A DNA stretch of 64,000 bases from Pleurocapsa sp. FMAR1 (GCF_963665995.1 NZ_OY762512.1:1860001-1924000); one strand, 5' to 3'. Numbered from the stretch's first letter, positions 16,942-27,761 are shown. Notes: a model not told the origin generated them from the sequence alone. Program-made: numbers and translations.

Positions 16942-19116
16942 ATGGGATACGAATCTCGCACGCAAGCAATCTATCAAATTACCGAACGCGAACCAATTTT
17001 TGCTGAACCCCCTAGCCGTTTAGAAGATATTTGGGCAGTAGACGTTTTTAGCTTAAGCAAAATGAAACAGTGCTTACCCAAGGGCGTGTTTAAATCTCTA
17101 AAAAAAACGATTCAAGCAGGAGAACAACTAGACGTTTCCATTTCTGACATGGTGGCATCGGCAATGAAGGATTGGGCTATTTCTAGAGGTGCTTCTTACT
17201 ATGCCCACGTTTTTTATCCAATGACTAATGCCACTGCTGAAAAGCACGATGGTTTTGTCTCTATTCAAAGCGATGGTAGCGCGATTTCCGAATTTGCAGG
17301 CAAGCTTTTGGTACAGGGTGAACCTGATGGCTCATCTTTTCCCAATGGTGGTATTCGCTCTACTTTTGAAGCTAGAGGCTATACAGCCTGGGACGTAACT
17401 AGTCCTGCTTATTTGATGGAAACAGATAACGGTGTTACTCTTTGCATCCCCACTGTATTTATCTCTTGGACAGGAGAGGCTTTAGATAAGAAAACTCCTT
17501 TATTGCGTTCTATTAACGCAATGAATAAAGCAGCAACAAAAGTACTCAAATTACTAGGACATAGTGATGTAGCTCCTGTTAATTCTAGCTGTGGAGCAGA
17601 GCAAGAATATTTCTTAGTAGATGCTCATTTTGCCAATAGTCGTCCAGACTTATTATTAGCTGGAAGAACCTTATTTGGTAAGCCACCTGCTAAGGGTCAG
17701 CAGTTTGACGATCACTATTTTGGCGCAATACCTGAGCGAGTTCAGGTATTTATGCAGGATGTAGAAAAGAAAATGTATCGTTTAGGCATCCCTGCTAAAA
17801 CCAGACATAATGAAGTAGCTCCAGGACAGTTTGAAATCGCACCCTTTTTTGAAGCAGCTAACGTAGCTTCTGACCATCAACAATTAACCATGACCTTGTT
17901 GCGTCAGACTGCTAAAAAACATGGTTTTGTTTGTTTGCTCCACGAAAAGCCTTTTGCAGGTATTAATGGTTCTGGCAAGCACGTTAACTGGTCTGTAGGT
18001 AATGAAACTCAAGGCAACTTATTAGATCCTGGTGACTCTCCTCATGAGAATGCACAGTTCTTAGTTTTCTGCGCTGCGGTAATTAGAGGAGTACATAAAT
18101 TTGGTCCTTTGATGCGGGCTGTAATTGCTAATGCTAGTAATGACCATCGTTTGGGCGCAAATGAAGCACCTCCTGCAATCATGTCGGTTTACTTAGGTTC
18201 TCAATTAGAGACTTTATTTAACCAAATTGCTAAAGGAGATATGAGCGATAACTATAGCCACAAAGGAGAAATGCAAATTGGAGTAGACACTCTACCACCT
18301 CTATCTAAAGATGCAGGCGATCGCAATAGAACTTCTCCCTTTGCCTTTACTGGCAACCGTTTTGAGTTTCGTGCAGTTGGTTCTGGTCAGTCTGTTTCAG
18401 GGCCATTAATTGCTCTCAATACTATGCTGGCAGATTCGCTTAACTTTATAGGAGATCTTCTAGAAACTGAACTAGAAAAAGGAACAGAGCAAAACGCTGC
18501 GATCCTGAGTGTGCTTAAAGAAATAATGCAAAAACACGGTGCAGTTATCTTTGGTGGCGACGGCTACTCTGCCGAATGGCACAAAATGGCGGTAGAAGAA
18601 AGAGGTTTGGCTAATTTACCTACTACTGCTGAGGCTCTCCCTTGCTTAAAAGAAAAATATATTGAGGAGCTATTTGAAAGCACAGGAGTTTTATCCCCTG
18701 TGGAATTGGAAAGTCGCTATGAAGTATATTCTGAGCAGTATGTTCTCTCTATCGAAGTTGAAGCCAAGCTAGTGATAGACATAGCAAAAACCAGTATTTA
18801 TCCTGCTGCCATGAGACATCTAGCTGACATTGCTGGTACTGTGGCAGGTTTAGAAGAGATGGGCATCAGTCTCGCTCCAGACAACATTAAAACAGTTGCC
18901 GAGTTGACTAACTCCATGATGTCTAAAGTGGCTAAGTTAAGTTCGGCTATAGAAAAAGAAGACTTTGGCAACACTGAAGAACACATGAAATATTGTGCTA
19001 AGACCCTTCGTCCGATGATGGATAGCGTCAGGGAGGACGTTGATGCCTTAGAAAGCGAGGTTGCTGATGACTTATGGCCTCTACCTACTTACCAAGAAAT
19101 GCTATTTATTAAGTAG
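16942..19116 (+). CDS. glnN: Glutamine synthetase type III
   Basis: This enzyme joins ammonium and glutamate using ATP and feeds the GS-GOGAT cycle. The 724-residue length and motifs identify the GSIII family, not the shorter Gln[12 protein letters not shown], the ATP/glutamate region [18 protein letters not shown], and [19 protein letters not shown]. The product should form a large dodecameric cytoplasmic enzyme. An NtcA-type promoter sits directly upstream, and a strong terminator follows at 19217-19246. amt comes next with its own NtcA site, so the two genes form a nitrogen-stress pair with separate promoters. In cyanobacteria, GlnN usually supplements GlnA under nitrogen starvation. Confidence 0.95.
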   Translation: MGYESRTQAIYQITEREPIFAEPPSRLEDIWAVDVFSLSKMKQCLPKGVFKSLKKTIQAGEQLDVSISDMVASAMKDWAISRGASYYAHVFYPMTNATAEKHDGFVSIQSDGSAISEFAGKLLVQGEPDGSSFPNGGIRSTFEARGYTAWDVTSPAYLMETDNGVTLCIPTVFISWTGEALDKKTPLLRSINAMNKAATKVLKLLGHSDVAPVNSSCGAEQEYFLVDAHFANSRPDLLLAGRTLFGKPPAKGQQFDDHYFGAIPERVQVFMQDVEKKMYRLGIPAKTRHNEVAPGQFEIAPFFEAANVASDHQQLTMTLLRQTAKKHGFVCLLHEKPFAGINGSGKHVNWSVGNETQGNLLDPGDSPHENAQFLVFCAAVIRGVHKFGPLMRAVIANASNDHRLGANEAPPAIMSVYLGSQLETLFNQIAKGDMSDNYSHKGEMQIGVDTLPPLSKDAGDRNRTSPFAFTGNRFEFRAVGSGQSVSGPLIALNTMLADSLNFIGDLLETELEKGTEQNAAILSVLKEIMQKHGAVIFGGDGYSAEWHKMAVEERGLANLPTTAEALPCLKEKYIEELFESTGVLSPVELESRYEVYSEQYVLSIEVEAKLVIDIAKTSIYPAAMRHLADIAGTVAGLEEMGISLAPDNIKTVAELTNSMMSKVAKLSSAIEKEDFGNTEEHMKYCAKTLRPMMDSVREDVDALESEVADDLWPLPTYQEMLFIK

Positions 19117-19216
19117 GCTTTTTGTACAAACCATTGTTAGTTATTTAACTAAAAGGTAAAAGTAAAAGATCTAGTAATTAAATATTAACTTTTTGTAACT
19201 TAGGTCTAAATTACTT

Positions 19217-19246
19217 AAAAAACCGTTCTCTGGAGAACGGTTTTTT
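19217..19246 (+). terminator. glnN transcription terminator
   Basis: CCGTTCTC and GAGAACGG form a compact hairpin, preceded by six A residues and followed by six T residues. It lies about 100 bp after the glnN stop codon and could act in either direction. Confidence 0.88.
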
Positions 19247-19405
19247 ATATCTTCATAAAGACTTGATTTTGATCCATGGTCACAGCAGCTGGCTAACCTC
19301 ACACCAACAGCAAGAATTTGCTTAAAGTAAATATTTTAATTCAGTTATAAAATTTAATATCAAGCAAAAGTCTAAGATTATATATTTAAAAAGAAAAATA
19401 AAACT

Positions 19406-19419
19406 GTATTAACGAATAC
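19406..19419 (+). promoter_or_regulatory. NtcA binding site upstream of amt
   Basis: GTATTAACGAATAC is a perfect GTA-N8-TAC site about 93 bp before the amt start. A clear TAN3T box at the usual 22-23 bp spacing is not obvious (CTAGACAAAT is the nearest candidate), so the exact promoter is less certain than that of glnN. Confidence 0.7.
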
Positions 19420-19511
19420 GGCAATCGAGAGAAAAAAAACACAAACTAGACAAATTGTAGTTTGCAAATTTAGACAAACTAAATATATTTTCTAAATTAA
19501 TTGAAGTGTAG

Positions 19512-21011
19512 ATGAATTCTAAATTCTTAGAAACAAGTAGATCTCTTGGACATGAAAATGACAAGAGTGGAGGAACACAGGTTAGAAACTTAGTTCCAAG
19601 ACCTTTGAGAACAATATTTAAATCTTTTTCCCCTGCGTGGTTTATCTGTATTCCCCTCGCAGCGATTATTGTTATCGTTTGGAATACAGCAGCAACGGCT
19701 CAGGGATTAGAACCCCCTACAGATCTGGCGCAACTAACAATTGTCGTAGACACGGTCTTTCTTCTAGCAAGTTCTATTCTAGTAATCTTTATGAATGCTG
19801 GATTTGGGATGCTGGAGGCAGGATTCTGTCGTCAGAAAAATGCGGTCAATATTCTGGCGAAAAACTTAATCGTTTTTGCGATCGCTACTTTAGCATATTG
19901 GGCAGTAGGTTATGCTCTTATGTACGGTGAAGGTAATCCTTTTATTGGTTTACAAGGATTTTTCTTTAATGGCGATTCTATTCCTTATGGTAACGAGCCT
20001 TATCCCGCAGCGGTTCCCGAAACAGTTTCTTTCTTGTTTCAGGTAGCTTTTGCAGCCACAGCAGCAACCATTGTTTCTGGTGCAGTAGCAGAGAGAATCA
20101 AGTTTGGTGCTTTTCTAATCTTTAGTACTCTATTAGTAGCTATTTCTTATGCTGTTACTGGACACTGGGTTTGGGATGGTGGCTGGTTAAATAGTGGCGC
20201 AGATGGCGCACTTGCATTTCATGACTTTGCAGGTTCTACTATAGTTCACTCCGTTGGTGGATGGGCAGCTTTAGTCGGTGCAGCAATCTTAGGTCCAAGA
20301 CTGGGCAAATACCAAAATGGTAGAATAGGCGCGATCCCTGGTCACAACATGGGTTTTGCTACTCTGGGTTGTTTGATCCTCTGGATTGGCTGGTTTGGTT
20401 TTAACCCAGGTTCAGAATTGGCAGCAGATGCTAATGTTCCCTATATCGCTGTGACTACTAACCTAGCAGCAGCAGCAGGGGGTACTACCGCAACCTTCAC
20501 TTCTTGGCTCAAAGACGGTAAACCAGATTTATCGATGATCATCAACGGTATTTTAGCTGGTTTGGTCAGTATTACTGCTGGTTGTGATGATGTCAGCCTT
20601 TTATCGGCTGTAATCATTGGTGCGATCGCTGGTATTATCGTCGTTTTCTCTGTTGCTTTTTTTGACAGTATCAAGATTGATGATCCTGTGGGTGCAACTT
20701 CTGTTCACCTAGTCTGTGGTATCTGGGGAACTCTAGCAGTAGGTATTTTTGGTACAGCGAACATTATTACGCAAATTATCGGTATTGCATCCATTGGTGC
20801 CTTTACTGTAGTCTTTAGTGCCATTGTCTGGACTCTACTCAAGGTAACTATTGGTATTCGAGTCCACGAAGACGAAGAAAGACGTGGTTTAGATATCAGT
20901 GAACATGGAATGGAAGCATATAGTGGCTTTGTAAAAGAAGCGGATATTTTATCTGGTGGTGGTTCAGGGATGCCTGTAGATATCAACCCAGCTAAAAGAT
21001 CAGAATTTTAA
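19512..21011 (+). CDS. amt: Ammonium transporter (Amt/MEP/Rh family)
   Basis: Amt proteins form trimeric channels that bring ammonium into the cell. The 499-residue product has about eleven membrane helices after an N-terminal extension of about 60 residues that holds a hydrophobic signal-like segment ([20 protein letters not shown]). Family marks include [20 protein letters not shown]. The pore twin histidines are His246 ([12 protein letters not shown]) and His399 ([12 protein letters not shown]), and the C-terminal tail carries a [15 protein letters not shown] motif of the kind that contacts PII proteins. It follows glnN and has its own NtcA site. The long N-terminus is usual for cyanobacterial Amt1-type proteins. 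Confidence 0.95.
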   Translation: MNSKFLETSRSLGHENDKSGGTQVRNLVPRPLRTIFKSFSPAWFICIPLAAIIVIVWNTAATAQGLEPPTDLAQLTIVVDTVFLLASSILVIFMNAGFGMLEAGFCRQKNAVNILAKNLIVFAIATLAYWAVGYALMYGEGNPFIGLQGFFFNGDSIPYGNEPYPAAVPETVSFLFQVAFAATAATIVSGAVAERIKFGAFLIFSTLLVAISYAVTGHWVWDGGWLNSGADGALAFHDFAGSTIVHSVGGWAALVGAAILGPRLGKYQNGRIGAIPGHNMGFATLGCLILWIGWFGFNPGSELAADANVPYIAVTTNLAAAAGGTTATFTSWLKDGKPDLSMIINGILAGLVSITAGCDDVSLLSAVIIGAIAGIIVVFSVAFFDSIKIDDPVGATSVHLVCGIWGTLAVGIFGTANIITQIIGIASIGAFTVVFSAIVWTLLKVTIGIRVHEDEERRGLDISEHGMEAYSGFVKEADILSGGGSGMPVDINPAKRSEF

Positions 21012-21053
21012 GCTTTATTGTTAAAACTTTAAGATAGTTAAAATATACTCTTG

Positions 21054-21100
21054 CCATTGCGATCGCACTTATTGTGTTGTTTGGCAATGGTATTTTTTTT
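21054..21100 (+). terminator. Possible amt terminator
   Basis: CCATTGC at 21054-21060 pairs with GCAATGG at 21084-21090 across a 23-base loop, with a run of eight T residues at 21093-21100. The stem is short and the loop long, so this is a weak candidate. It lies 43 bp after the amt stop codon, between convergent genes. Confidence 0.4.
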
Positions 21101-21213
21101 CTATATATCTCAGTACTTTTTAGTTTATATCAAAGATATCTATAATTTGTTTACCCACCCTACGGGCGATCGTATTATTGGGAATGACCATAAATCTCAA
21201 ATTAGACTGTCTT

Positions 21214-22932
21214 TCAATCTTGACAGCGATAAAGCTTATATTTATATTGACCGACCATACCCTTATATTCAGAATCGGCAAAACAATTTTGCGATTCTAG
21301 CTCAACATCACCATCAAAGTTTACTAACCACAAATCTAAAGGTCGCTCTATTTGAGACAATTTCTGAGATAAGATTGTGGCAGAATCCTCTGAAGCATTT
21401 TCAAGTTCTTCCCTAGCCAAGAAAAATTGCGGAGATTTGATGTTGGACAAATTCTTTAATCCCCATGCAAGTCCAATCATTCTTCCAGTTTGTCCATGAT
21501 GTCTATAGGTAGTTGCTATAGCTATACGTGCTTTGCTACCTTCAGCAATTTTGGCGATCGCCAAATCGGGGCGATGGTTTTGCAGATAGCCAAGATTTAA
21601 GTTGGCAATTACTCCACCTAAAAACCCCACGGTGAGAAAAACAACAACTATTGTTTTGCCGTAATAGTTCTGGGGACTGAACCAGAAATGCTGGGCGGAT
21701 TGCTTTTTTAAAGCAGTATTTTTAGCATCCCAAATGTGACCTAAACTAGCAGCGATTAAGACAATAACTACAGGAAAATAAACAAATTGAAACCGCCCTG
21801 CTAAAGTTAAATCCATCCCCAATATATAGGTAAAAAAGAAAAATAGCGCGATCGCAGCCATAAAATAACCGCTCAAAGCAGCGATCGCCTCTCGGCTTGC
21901 AGCATTTTGTCTCTGTAATTTCAGTCCGCGAATTAGCGGTGGTAAATGCCACAGCCAGAAAATTAACGTAATTATTCCAGATATAATAATTACGCTGAGA
22001 GGAAAATCATATAGTGATGAAGGCAGCAGGATGACTGTACTCATAAGCCACAAAAGAAACCGTCCGATAGGTTCAAGCCATCTTGAGTCAGCATTACTGT
22101 TATAAATCCACTCAGTTGGAGAACTATGGCGAACTGCCATCATGCTGGGTAGCCATACCAAACAGCCAATTAGAGAACCCAAGCCCGCAACATAGATACG
22201 CTGCCATGAAGATGTGCCAAGCATGGTCTTGTCTTGGCGAAACTGTTGCCAAATAAGGGGAACAAAGGCGATCGCCATTGATGCCAAAGTTAAAACAAAA
22301 AAGTAATGAGTTGCCTCTCCCAGACAGTTAATGACAATCCACGCTAAAACGAGCCAAAGAGGAATAATTACCCCCCGATTTACTGAGCGGAAAGCGCAGA
22401 TAAAACAGGACAGTGAAGCAATTATTAGCAAAATTATCAGGGTGTAGTGGCGGGCTTGTAAGGCTAAAAAAACTCCGAAGGGAGAAATCGCCATCATCGC
22501 TGCTGCAATCTGAGCCACGATTAGGGAATTGAAAGCCAGCTTGGCAAAAAAGAAAATTGCAGGAATAGCCATAACTCCTAATAAAGCAGACAGGGATCTG
22601 GCTGCCCAAATTGAAACTAGCCCATCTACGGGCGGAAAAAGCTTCAACCACAGATGGGTTAAGACAAAATATAGGGGCGGGTGAGTGCTTTGGGTAAGCA
22701 AAAGATTGGTAACATCCTTAATTCCCGCACTCCCATTGAGTTGAAGAGGTTCAAGCAGAGTTGATAGATCGATAAATTGATTTAAAGGAACATTATAAAA
22801 ACTATTGCCCAGACTAAATACAAGGGTGGCACTTTCATCCGTCCAAGGAGGCAAGATTCCCAGATTTATAAAACGGAAACCAGCACCAATGACTATCCAC
22901 AATACAAGTAACCAAAAATGTTGAGCAAGCAT
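21214..22932 (-). CDS. Membrane glycosyltransferase, GT39/ArnT-like
   Basis: The 572-residue protein has roughly eleven hydrophobic helices and an acidic motif in the first extracytoplasmic loop (PPWTDESATLV). This is the pattern of polyprenyl-phosphate-sugar-dependent transferases (GT39/GT83, Pfam PMT-type). Another typical element is STHPPLYFVLTHLWLKLFP near residue 95. Such enzymes move a sugar from a lipid carrier to protein or glycan on the outer face of the inner membrane; the substrate cannot be told here. The C-terminal 120 residues are soluble. It is divergent from the flippase gene at 23053, which supports a joint role in envelope glycan assembly. Confidence 0.78.
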   Translation of the reverse strand: MLAQHFWLLVLWIVIGAGFRFINLGILPPWTDESATLVFSLGNSFYNVPLNQFIDLSTLLEPLQLNGSAGIKDVTNLLLTQSTHPPLYFVLTHLWLKLFPPVDGLVSIWAARSLSALLGVMAIPAIFFFAKLAFNSLIVAQIAAAMMAISPFGVFLALQARHYTLIILLIIASLSCFICAFRSVNRGVIIPLWLVLAWIVINCLGEATHYFFVLTLASMAIAFVPLIWQQFRQDKTMLGTSSWQRIYVAGLGSLIGCLVWLPSMMAVRHSSPTEWIYNSNADSRWLEPIGRFLLWLMSTVILLPSSLYDFPLSVIIISGIITLIFWLWHLPPLIRGLKLQRQNAASREAIAALSGYFMAAIALFFFFTYILGMDLTLAGRFQFVYFPVVIVLIAASLGHIWDAKNTALKKQSAQHFWFSPQNYYGKTIVVVFLTVGFLGGVIANLNLGYLQNHRPDLAIAKIAEGSKARIAIATTYRHHGQTGRMIGLAWGLKNLSNIKSPQFFLAREELENASEDSATILSQKLSQIERPLDLWLVNFDGDVELESQNCFADSEYKGMVGQYKYKLYRCQD

Positions 22933-23052
22933 TAATTTGTGAATGCAAATACGGTACGTTTAGGTGTTCTTACTTTTCAGACTTGATCATCCTAAACTGG
23001 TTATCAGGATTAGTCCGATATATTTGCAACCAAGTTAAATTAGGGTCAATTT

Positions 23053-24585
23053 GTGTCAAAGCAGAATCAGAAATCTTCACAGACCAAATATCAAAATTAT
23101 TTTGATACCGATAATTTAACTGCGGATTTGAAAAAGCGATCTATCCGTGGTGGGGCAATTGTTTTTGTTACCCAGTTTAGTAAATTTTGTATTCAGATGG
23201 GGTCAACAGTAATTTTAGCGAGGCTACTTACCCCCGATGATTATGGCTTGATTGGCATGGCGACAGTCATAGTTCGCTTTGTGCAGCTATTTAAAGATCT
23301 GGGTTTGTCTGATGCTACTATTCAGCAGTCAAAGGTCAATCATCAACAAATTAGTACGCTTTTTTGGATCAACATTGCCTTTAGCTGTTTAATTGCTTTG
23401 ATCGTAGCTGCGATCGCGCCACTGGTAGCTAATTTTTATCATCAGCCAAAGCTAGAAGGAATTGTTTTAGCATTAGCTAGCATTTTTATTTTTAGTGGTT
23501 TGAGTGTTCAGCACCAAGCATTACTTAAGCGTAAAATGCAGTTTGCTATTTTAGCCAAAATCGAAATTATTTCTCTGATTTCAGGGGTGAGTGCTGCTAT
23601 TGTCTCCGCCGTTATGGGTAGTGGCTACTGGGCATTAGTCATCTTGCAGTTAGTAACGGTTATAGCTAATAGTCTTTGTGCCTGGATTTACTGTCGCTGG
23701 CGACCTAGTTTGCCTAGTCCCAAGGCTGATATTGGTTCAATGTTGGCGTTTGGTGGCAATTTATCAGGCTTTAATGCGGTTAATTATTTTGCTCGTAATT
23801 TAGATAATATTTTAATTGGTCGAATTTGGGGAGTACAGCCTTTGGGTATCTATGAAAGAGCCTATCAGCTAATTTTGCTGCCAATTCAGCAGATCAATAA
23901 TCCTATAGGCAATGTCGCAGTTACTACCCTTAGTCGCTTACAAAATCAACCAGATCAATATCGCCGTTATTATTTCAAAGCTATTTTACTTATTACCACC
24001 ATCGGTATGCCGATGGTGGCTTTTATGTTTGCCTGTACTAAACTATTAATTTTGGCAGTTTTGGGGGAACAATGGCTAGAGGCAGTATTAGTCTTTCGCT
24101 GTTTAGCTCCTGCTGCCTTTATTGGTACAATTAACGTAGCCGAAGGCTGGGTCTATCAATCATTGGCGTTTACTGACCGTATGTTTCGTTGGGGAATAGT
24201 TTTTGCTATCTGTAACGTACTGGTGTTTGTGTTCAGCGTGCGCGGAGGAATAGTTAGCGTCGCGATCGCCTACAGTATTTTTCTAATTTTGGTCAAAATT
24301 CCCTCTATTGTCTATTGCTATCACAAAACGCCTTTAAAGCTTGCTGATTTGGTTCGTACAATCTATCGACCTGCCATAGCGGCGATCGGTGCAGCAGGAA
24401 TAATTATGCTCCTGGAACATTGGTCGGTGGTTGATATTCAAACTGTAGTTAATTTATTAATTTATGCAGTTCTCTATAGTTTTTGTTATATTGCTTTCTG
24501 GCTAATTTTGCCTAATGGTCGCTCTACTTTATTAAACATGATCCATATAGCTAAAAACTTAAAAACAGACAAGCAAACAACCTGA
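23053..24585 (+). CDS. Wzx/WzxC-like lipopolysaccharide flippase (MOP superfamily)
   Basis: The 510-residue product has 12-14 predicted membrane helices and the N-terminal signature of the polysaccharide-transport branch of MOP exporters: RGGAIVFVTQFSKF, followed by STVILARLLTPDDYGLIGMA and FKDLGLSDATIQQ. It would flip lipid-linked oligosaccharides across the inner membrane. The start is GTG at 23053. A methyltransferase and a GT4 glycosyltransferase follow on the same strand with 76- and 188-bp gaps, and a GT39-type gene is divergent. The group looks like an exopolysaccharide or O-antigen cluster. Confidence 0.85.
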   Translation: MSKQNQKSSQTKYQNYFDTDNLTADLKKRSIRGGAIVFVTQFSKFCIQMGSTVILARLLTPDDYGLIGMATVIVRFVQLFKDLGLSDATIQQSKVNHQQISTLFWINIAFSCLIALIVAAIAPLVANFYHQPKLEGIVLALASIFIFSGLSVQHQALLKRKMQFAILAKIEIISLISGVSAAIVSAVMGSGYWALVILQLVTVIANSLCAWIYCRWRPSLPSPKADIGSMLAFGGNLSGFNAVNYFARNLDNILIGRIWGVQPLGIYERAYQLILLPIQQINNPIGNVAVTTLSRLQNQPDQYRRYYFKAILLITTIGMPMVAFMFACTKLLILAVLGEQWLEAVLVFRCLAPAAFIGTINVAEGWVYQSLAFTDRMFRWGIVFAICNVLVFVFSVRGGIVSVAIAYSIFLILVKIPSIVYCYHKTPLKLADLVRTIYRPAIAAIGAAGIIMLLEHWSVVDIQTVVNLLIYAVLYSFCYIAFWLILPNGRSTLLNMIHIAKNLKTDKQTT

Positions 24586-24661
24586 AAAATTATTTGTTTT
24601 TTTGTATTATTAACTTTAATCATCAATTTAAATACTTTCAGCTTAACCACAACAAACTGAT

Positions 24662-25429
24662 ATGACTAGCTCTACTGAAGTTAAAGAATTTTATGATAAT
24701 TTTACTAATACCAGAATGCTGCAATACAAGCTGTATGGTAATTTGCGTCTTGAAAAAGCAATTGAGTTAATTACCAATTATTTAACTCCTAATAGTAACG
24801 TTCTCGATCTTGGCTGTGGCATTGGTATTGTCCCCGAACAAGTAGCTAGTAAGTTAGATAACGGTAAAGTTTTGGCTTGTGATTTGGGAGAAAATAATAT
24901 TAAATATGCTCAACAGACTGTTAAGTCAGATAATGTTGAGTTTTTGAACGTTAATATTATTGAAAACTTTACAGAAATTTGTCATAAATTGTCTTTTCCA
25001 ATCGACCTAGTAACTATGGTCGATGTAATTGAACATTTACCGCCTGAGAGCTATGGTCAACTATTTAGTAATCTAAGTCAAGTAACAAGCGATCGCGCTA
25101 AACTAATTTTGACTTATCCCAGTCCTGAATACCAGCTTTATTTACAACAGCACGATCCTCAAGAATTGCAAATTCTTGATGAGGTTATTGAAATTAAAAC
25201 TTTGATGCAGTTTGCTTTGCAATCTGGATTTAATTTAGAATACTTTTCTTATATTGATGTTTGGAAACAAAATCAATACATTCACTGTGTATTTAGCAAA
25301 GAGAGAGCCTGTAAGCCCGTTGCCGAAGCCAGTTTGTTAGGCAAAATTAAAATTAAAATTAGAGCCTATAAATCGAAATTATTGTTACCTTTCTTAAAAC
25401 TAAAATATATTGCTCGAGCTAATAAATAA
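24662..25429 (+). CDS. Class I SAM-dependent methyltransferase
   Basis: The 255-residue product has the Rossmann methyltransferase motif I (NVLDLGCGIGIVPEQVA, about residues 46-62), an acidic residue after strand 2 (LACDLGENN), and a motif IV region (DLVTMVDVIEHLPPE). No membrane helix is visible, and the C-terminal tail is basic (KIKIKIRAYKSK). The neighbours make a sugar or glycolipid substrate likely, but the acceptor is unknown. It lies between flippase and glycosyltransferase genes. Confidence 0.82.
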   Translation: MTSSTEVKEFYDNFTNTRMLQYKLYGNLRLEKAIELITNYLTPNSNVLDLGCGIGIVPEQVASKLDNGKVLACDLGENNIKYAQQTVKSDNVEFLNVNIIENFTEICHKLSFPIDLVTMVDVIEHLPPESYGQLFSNLSQVTSDRAKLILTYPSPEYQLYLQQHDPQELQILDEVIEIKTLMQFALQSGFNLEYFSYIDVWKQNQYIHCVFSKERACKPVAEASLLGKIKIKIRAYKSKLLLPFLKLKYIARANK

Positions 25430-25617
25430 TTTAATGATTATAGCAACTTTCAAGCTTACAAGGTATATCAATTTTTTCTTTGTTCCTTTTTCTTTACCCA
25501 GACAAAACCGAAGTATATCTCACTAACAAGAAAAACCCTTGTTCCTTTAAGTACTTAAAACTATTAATCTTTTGTTTGTAATTTGTAGTATTCAATTTAA
25601 TTCCCTAAAAATAAAAA

Positions 25618-26889
25618 ATGAGAATTGCGTTTATATTAGATCAATTTCCCAGCTTATCCGAGACTTTTATCTTAGGGCAAATTACGGGTTTAATCGATCG
25701 CGGTCATGAAGTAAATATATATTGCGATCGCCCTGGAAATATTAGCCAAATACACGCCGAAATAGAGGAATATAAGCTTTTAGAACGCACTTACCAGACA
25801 ACTATTCCCATAAACTTATTTGTACGCCTTTTTAAGGCAATTCTCTTATTTTGTTTAAATTTCTTTAAAGCTCCTAGAATTTTGCTGCGAGCGATTAATT
25901 TTATTAAATATAATCGTTCTGATTATGGAGATCCAGCAGGTTTTTTAAAGCCTTTTTATCTGGCTCTTCCTTGGCTGAATAAATCACCCTACGATGTTAT
26001 TCTTTGTCATTATGGACGTAATGGTTTAAAAGCTTGTTTATTTAAGGATTTAGGCATAACTCAGGCAAAAATTGTAGTAGCTTTTCATGGCTTCGACATT
26101 TCTTGCTATCTAAATCTACATGGAAAAGATATTTACCAACGTCTTTTTGAACAGGTAGATTTACTTCAGCCAATTAGTCAACACTGGCAAAAAAAGCTAA
26201 TCGATCTTGGATGTAATCCAGCAAAAGTAAAGATACATCATATGGGAGTTGACTGTCATAAATTTCAGTATATTGAAAATCAAAATGATTCTGCGATTTG
26301 TTTAGTTAGTATTGCTCGCCTAGTAGAAAAAAAAGGTTTGCAATACAGTATTCAAGCAGTGGCTCAATTAATTCCTCGCTATCCTAATTTGCAATATAAA
26401 ATTGTAGGTGATGGAGTTTTAAAAGCAGAATTACAGCATTTAATTGAGAGTTTGCAGGTTGCTGACAACATCAAACTACTTGGCTGGAAAAAACAACAGG
26501 AGGTTGCAGCTATTATTAATCATGCTAATTTAGTTTTAGCTCCAAGTGTTACTAGCCGTGATGGTGATTGCGAAGGTATTCCTGTATCTTTGATGGAATC
26601 TATGGCAAAGGGTCTACCCGCAATTAGCACCTATCATAGCGGCATTCCTGAATTGGTTGAAGACAGTGTGTCAGGATATTTGCTACCAGAACGAGATATT
26701 AACCTATTAGCTAGTAAGATAGAGCATCTAATTACTAATCCTACCCTCAGAGTTAATATGGGTCAAAAAGGTCGTCAAAAAGTTCTCCAGGACTACAATA
26801 TTGACTTACTTAACGATCGCCTGATAGAAATTTTACAGCAGCTTATTTCAGCAAAGACTGAATTATGGTTGGGGCTATCGTCTGCGTAG
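25618..26889 (+). CDS. Glycosyltransferase family 4
   Basis: The 423-residue protein has a GT-B layout. The N-terminal acceptor domain starts with RIAFILDQFPSLSETFILGQ, a pattern of colanic-acid-type WcaL/GT4 enzymes. The donor domain contains LVSIARLVEKKGLQYSIQAV, KIVGDGVLKAEL and DGDCEGIPVSLMESMAKGLP, where the E-x7-E motif binds the nucleotide sugar. HGFDIS matches the usual donor-loop histidine. It should act on the cytoplasmic face of the membrane. With the flippase and methyltransferase upstream it completes a polysaccharide group. Confidence 0.88.
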   Translation: MRIAFILDQFPSLSETFILGQITGLIDRGHEVNIYCDRPGNISQIHAEIEEYKLLERTYQTTIPINLFVRLFKAILLFCLNFFKAPRILLRAINFIKYNRSDYGDPAGFLKPFYLALPWLNKSPYDVILCHYGRNGLKACLFKDLGITQAKIVVAFHGFDISCYLNLHGKDIYQRLFEQVDLLQPISQHWQKKLIDLGCNPAKVKIHHMGVDCHKFQYIENQNDSAICLVSIARLVEKKGLQYSIQAVAQLIPRYPNLQYKIVGDGVLKAELQHLIESLQVADNIKLLGWKKQQEVAAIINHANLVLAPSVTSRDGDCEGIPVSLMESMAKGLPAISTYHSGIPELVEDSVSGYLLPERDINLLASKIEHLITNPTLRVNMGQKGRQKVLQDYNIDLLNDRLIEILQQLISAKTELWLGLSSA

Positions 26890-26916
26890 CGAAAATAATT
26901 ACAACAATTAACTGAC

Positions 26917-26997
26917 TTAGTTATCCAATTTTAAATTGGGGACGCGACCAAACTCTTTCACATCATTAGTAACTAATGATGCGCACTCTTGAGCAAA
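26917..26997 (-). pseudogene. VapC/PIN-domain toxin, C-terminal remnant
   Basis: The minus strand encodes AQECASLVTNDVKEFGRVPN followed by LKLDN and a stop, which matches the C-terminus of PIN-domain VapC toxins (LVTNN-x-EF-x-RVPGL pattern). An upstream stop and no N-terminal domain show it is a fragment. No VapB antitoxin gene is recognisable nearby. Confidence 0.5.
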
Positions 26998-27385
26998 CTA
27001 AGTTCACGCATAGCCTGTTCTAAAGCTTTAACTCTTACTTTAGCTTTTTGCAACACTACCTTTAAAAGTGGGAAGTAATAATAAACGCCTAAGTAAGCGG
27101 GTCAACACGATCGTAAAGGCAAGGAAGGGATTAGCCGCAGCCAGATCTCTAACTGAGAGCGTTTCCGCTCGTCAAATTAATTAGAAGTTAGTTTGGTAGT
27201 GAATTGAAGAGATGATTCAAGTTCAATCAACAATATTTGTTATTCTTGATACTTTCTGCCTTTTTCTACTTAAATCAGCAACAGCAAAAAAATAATTTTA
27301 TAACTTGTGATAGAGTTTTGCCAAAAATCAGTTTGTTAAGTTTTGTATAGGTACTTGAAACAGAATTCAAACAGGACAACAAAAT
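26998..27385. other. Non-coding stretch upstream of the Hli gene
   Basis: Apart from the toxin remnant to its left I see no supported gene here. The minus strand has a short lysine-rich coiled-coil-like segment (VLQKAKVRVKALEQAMREL) that may be more decayed sequence. The last 80 bases should contain the Hli promoter. Confidence 0.4.
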
Positions 27386-27535
27386 ATGCAAACTCAAACA
27401 CCAGAACCAAAATTAGGATTTACCAGATTTGCCGAACTGTGGAATGGTCGCTTGGCGATGATTGGTTTCTTGTCTGCTGTGGTCGCTGAAATTATTACAG
27501 GTCAAGGCATTCTAGGACAGCTTGGTATTATGTAA
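27386..27535 (+). CDS. High light-inducible protein (Hli/Scp, one-helix)
   Basis: The 49-residue product contains the chlorophyll-binding helix of the CAB/ELIP/HLIP family, [19 protein letters not shown], with the E-x-x-N-G-R-x-A-M-x-G-F signature. Hli proteins bind chlorophyll and carotenoid in thylakoid membranes and protect photosystem assembly under high light. The start ATG at 27386 follows an A-rich stretch and gives the usual MQT-type N-terminus. The neighbouring cytochrome-b6-like and carotenoid ketolase genes suggest a photoprotection theme. Induction by light stress is expected for the family, but I did not identify an HLR1 element. Confidence 0.93.
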   Translation: MQTQTPEPKLGFTRFAELWNGRLAMIGFLSAVVAEIITGQGILGQLGIM

Positions 27536-27761
27536 TTCGTTACTAATTTGGGATTATTATTTCCTTGCTTTGCTAGAGCCAAAAAATCATTAGAGAAAGT
27601 ATTTTTTTTAGTTGTTAATTAAATTGAGATCTCTTTTTTGATTCATTGCTCGGCTTTTAAAGTAGCAAAAATTAAATTTACAGTAATTTTTAGCTCTATA
27701 AAACACATAAGCACAATTGAGCTAAAATCACTCTCTTACTCTTCATCTACGAACTTAAATC

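Noticed and set aside
21051-21416. Plus-strand frame of 121 codons after amt
   Set aside because: The second half is antisense to the GT39-like gene; the first half covers a terminator-like hairpin. No ribosome site or family match.
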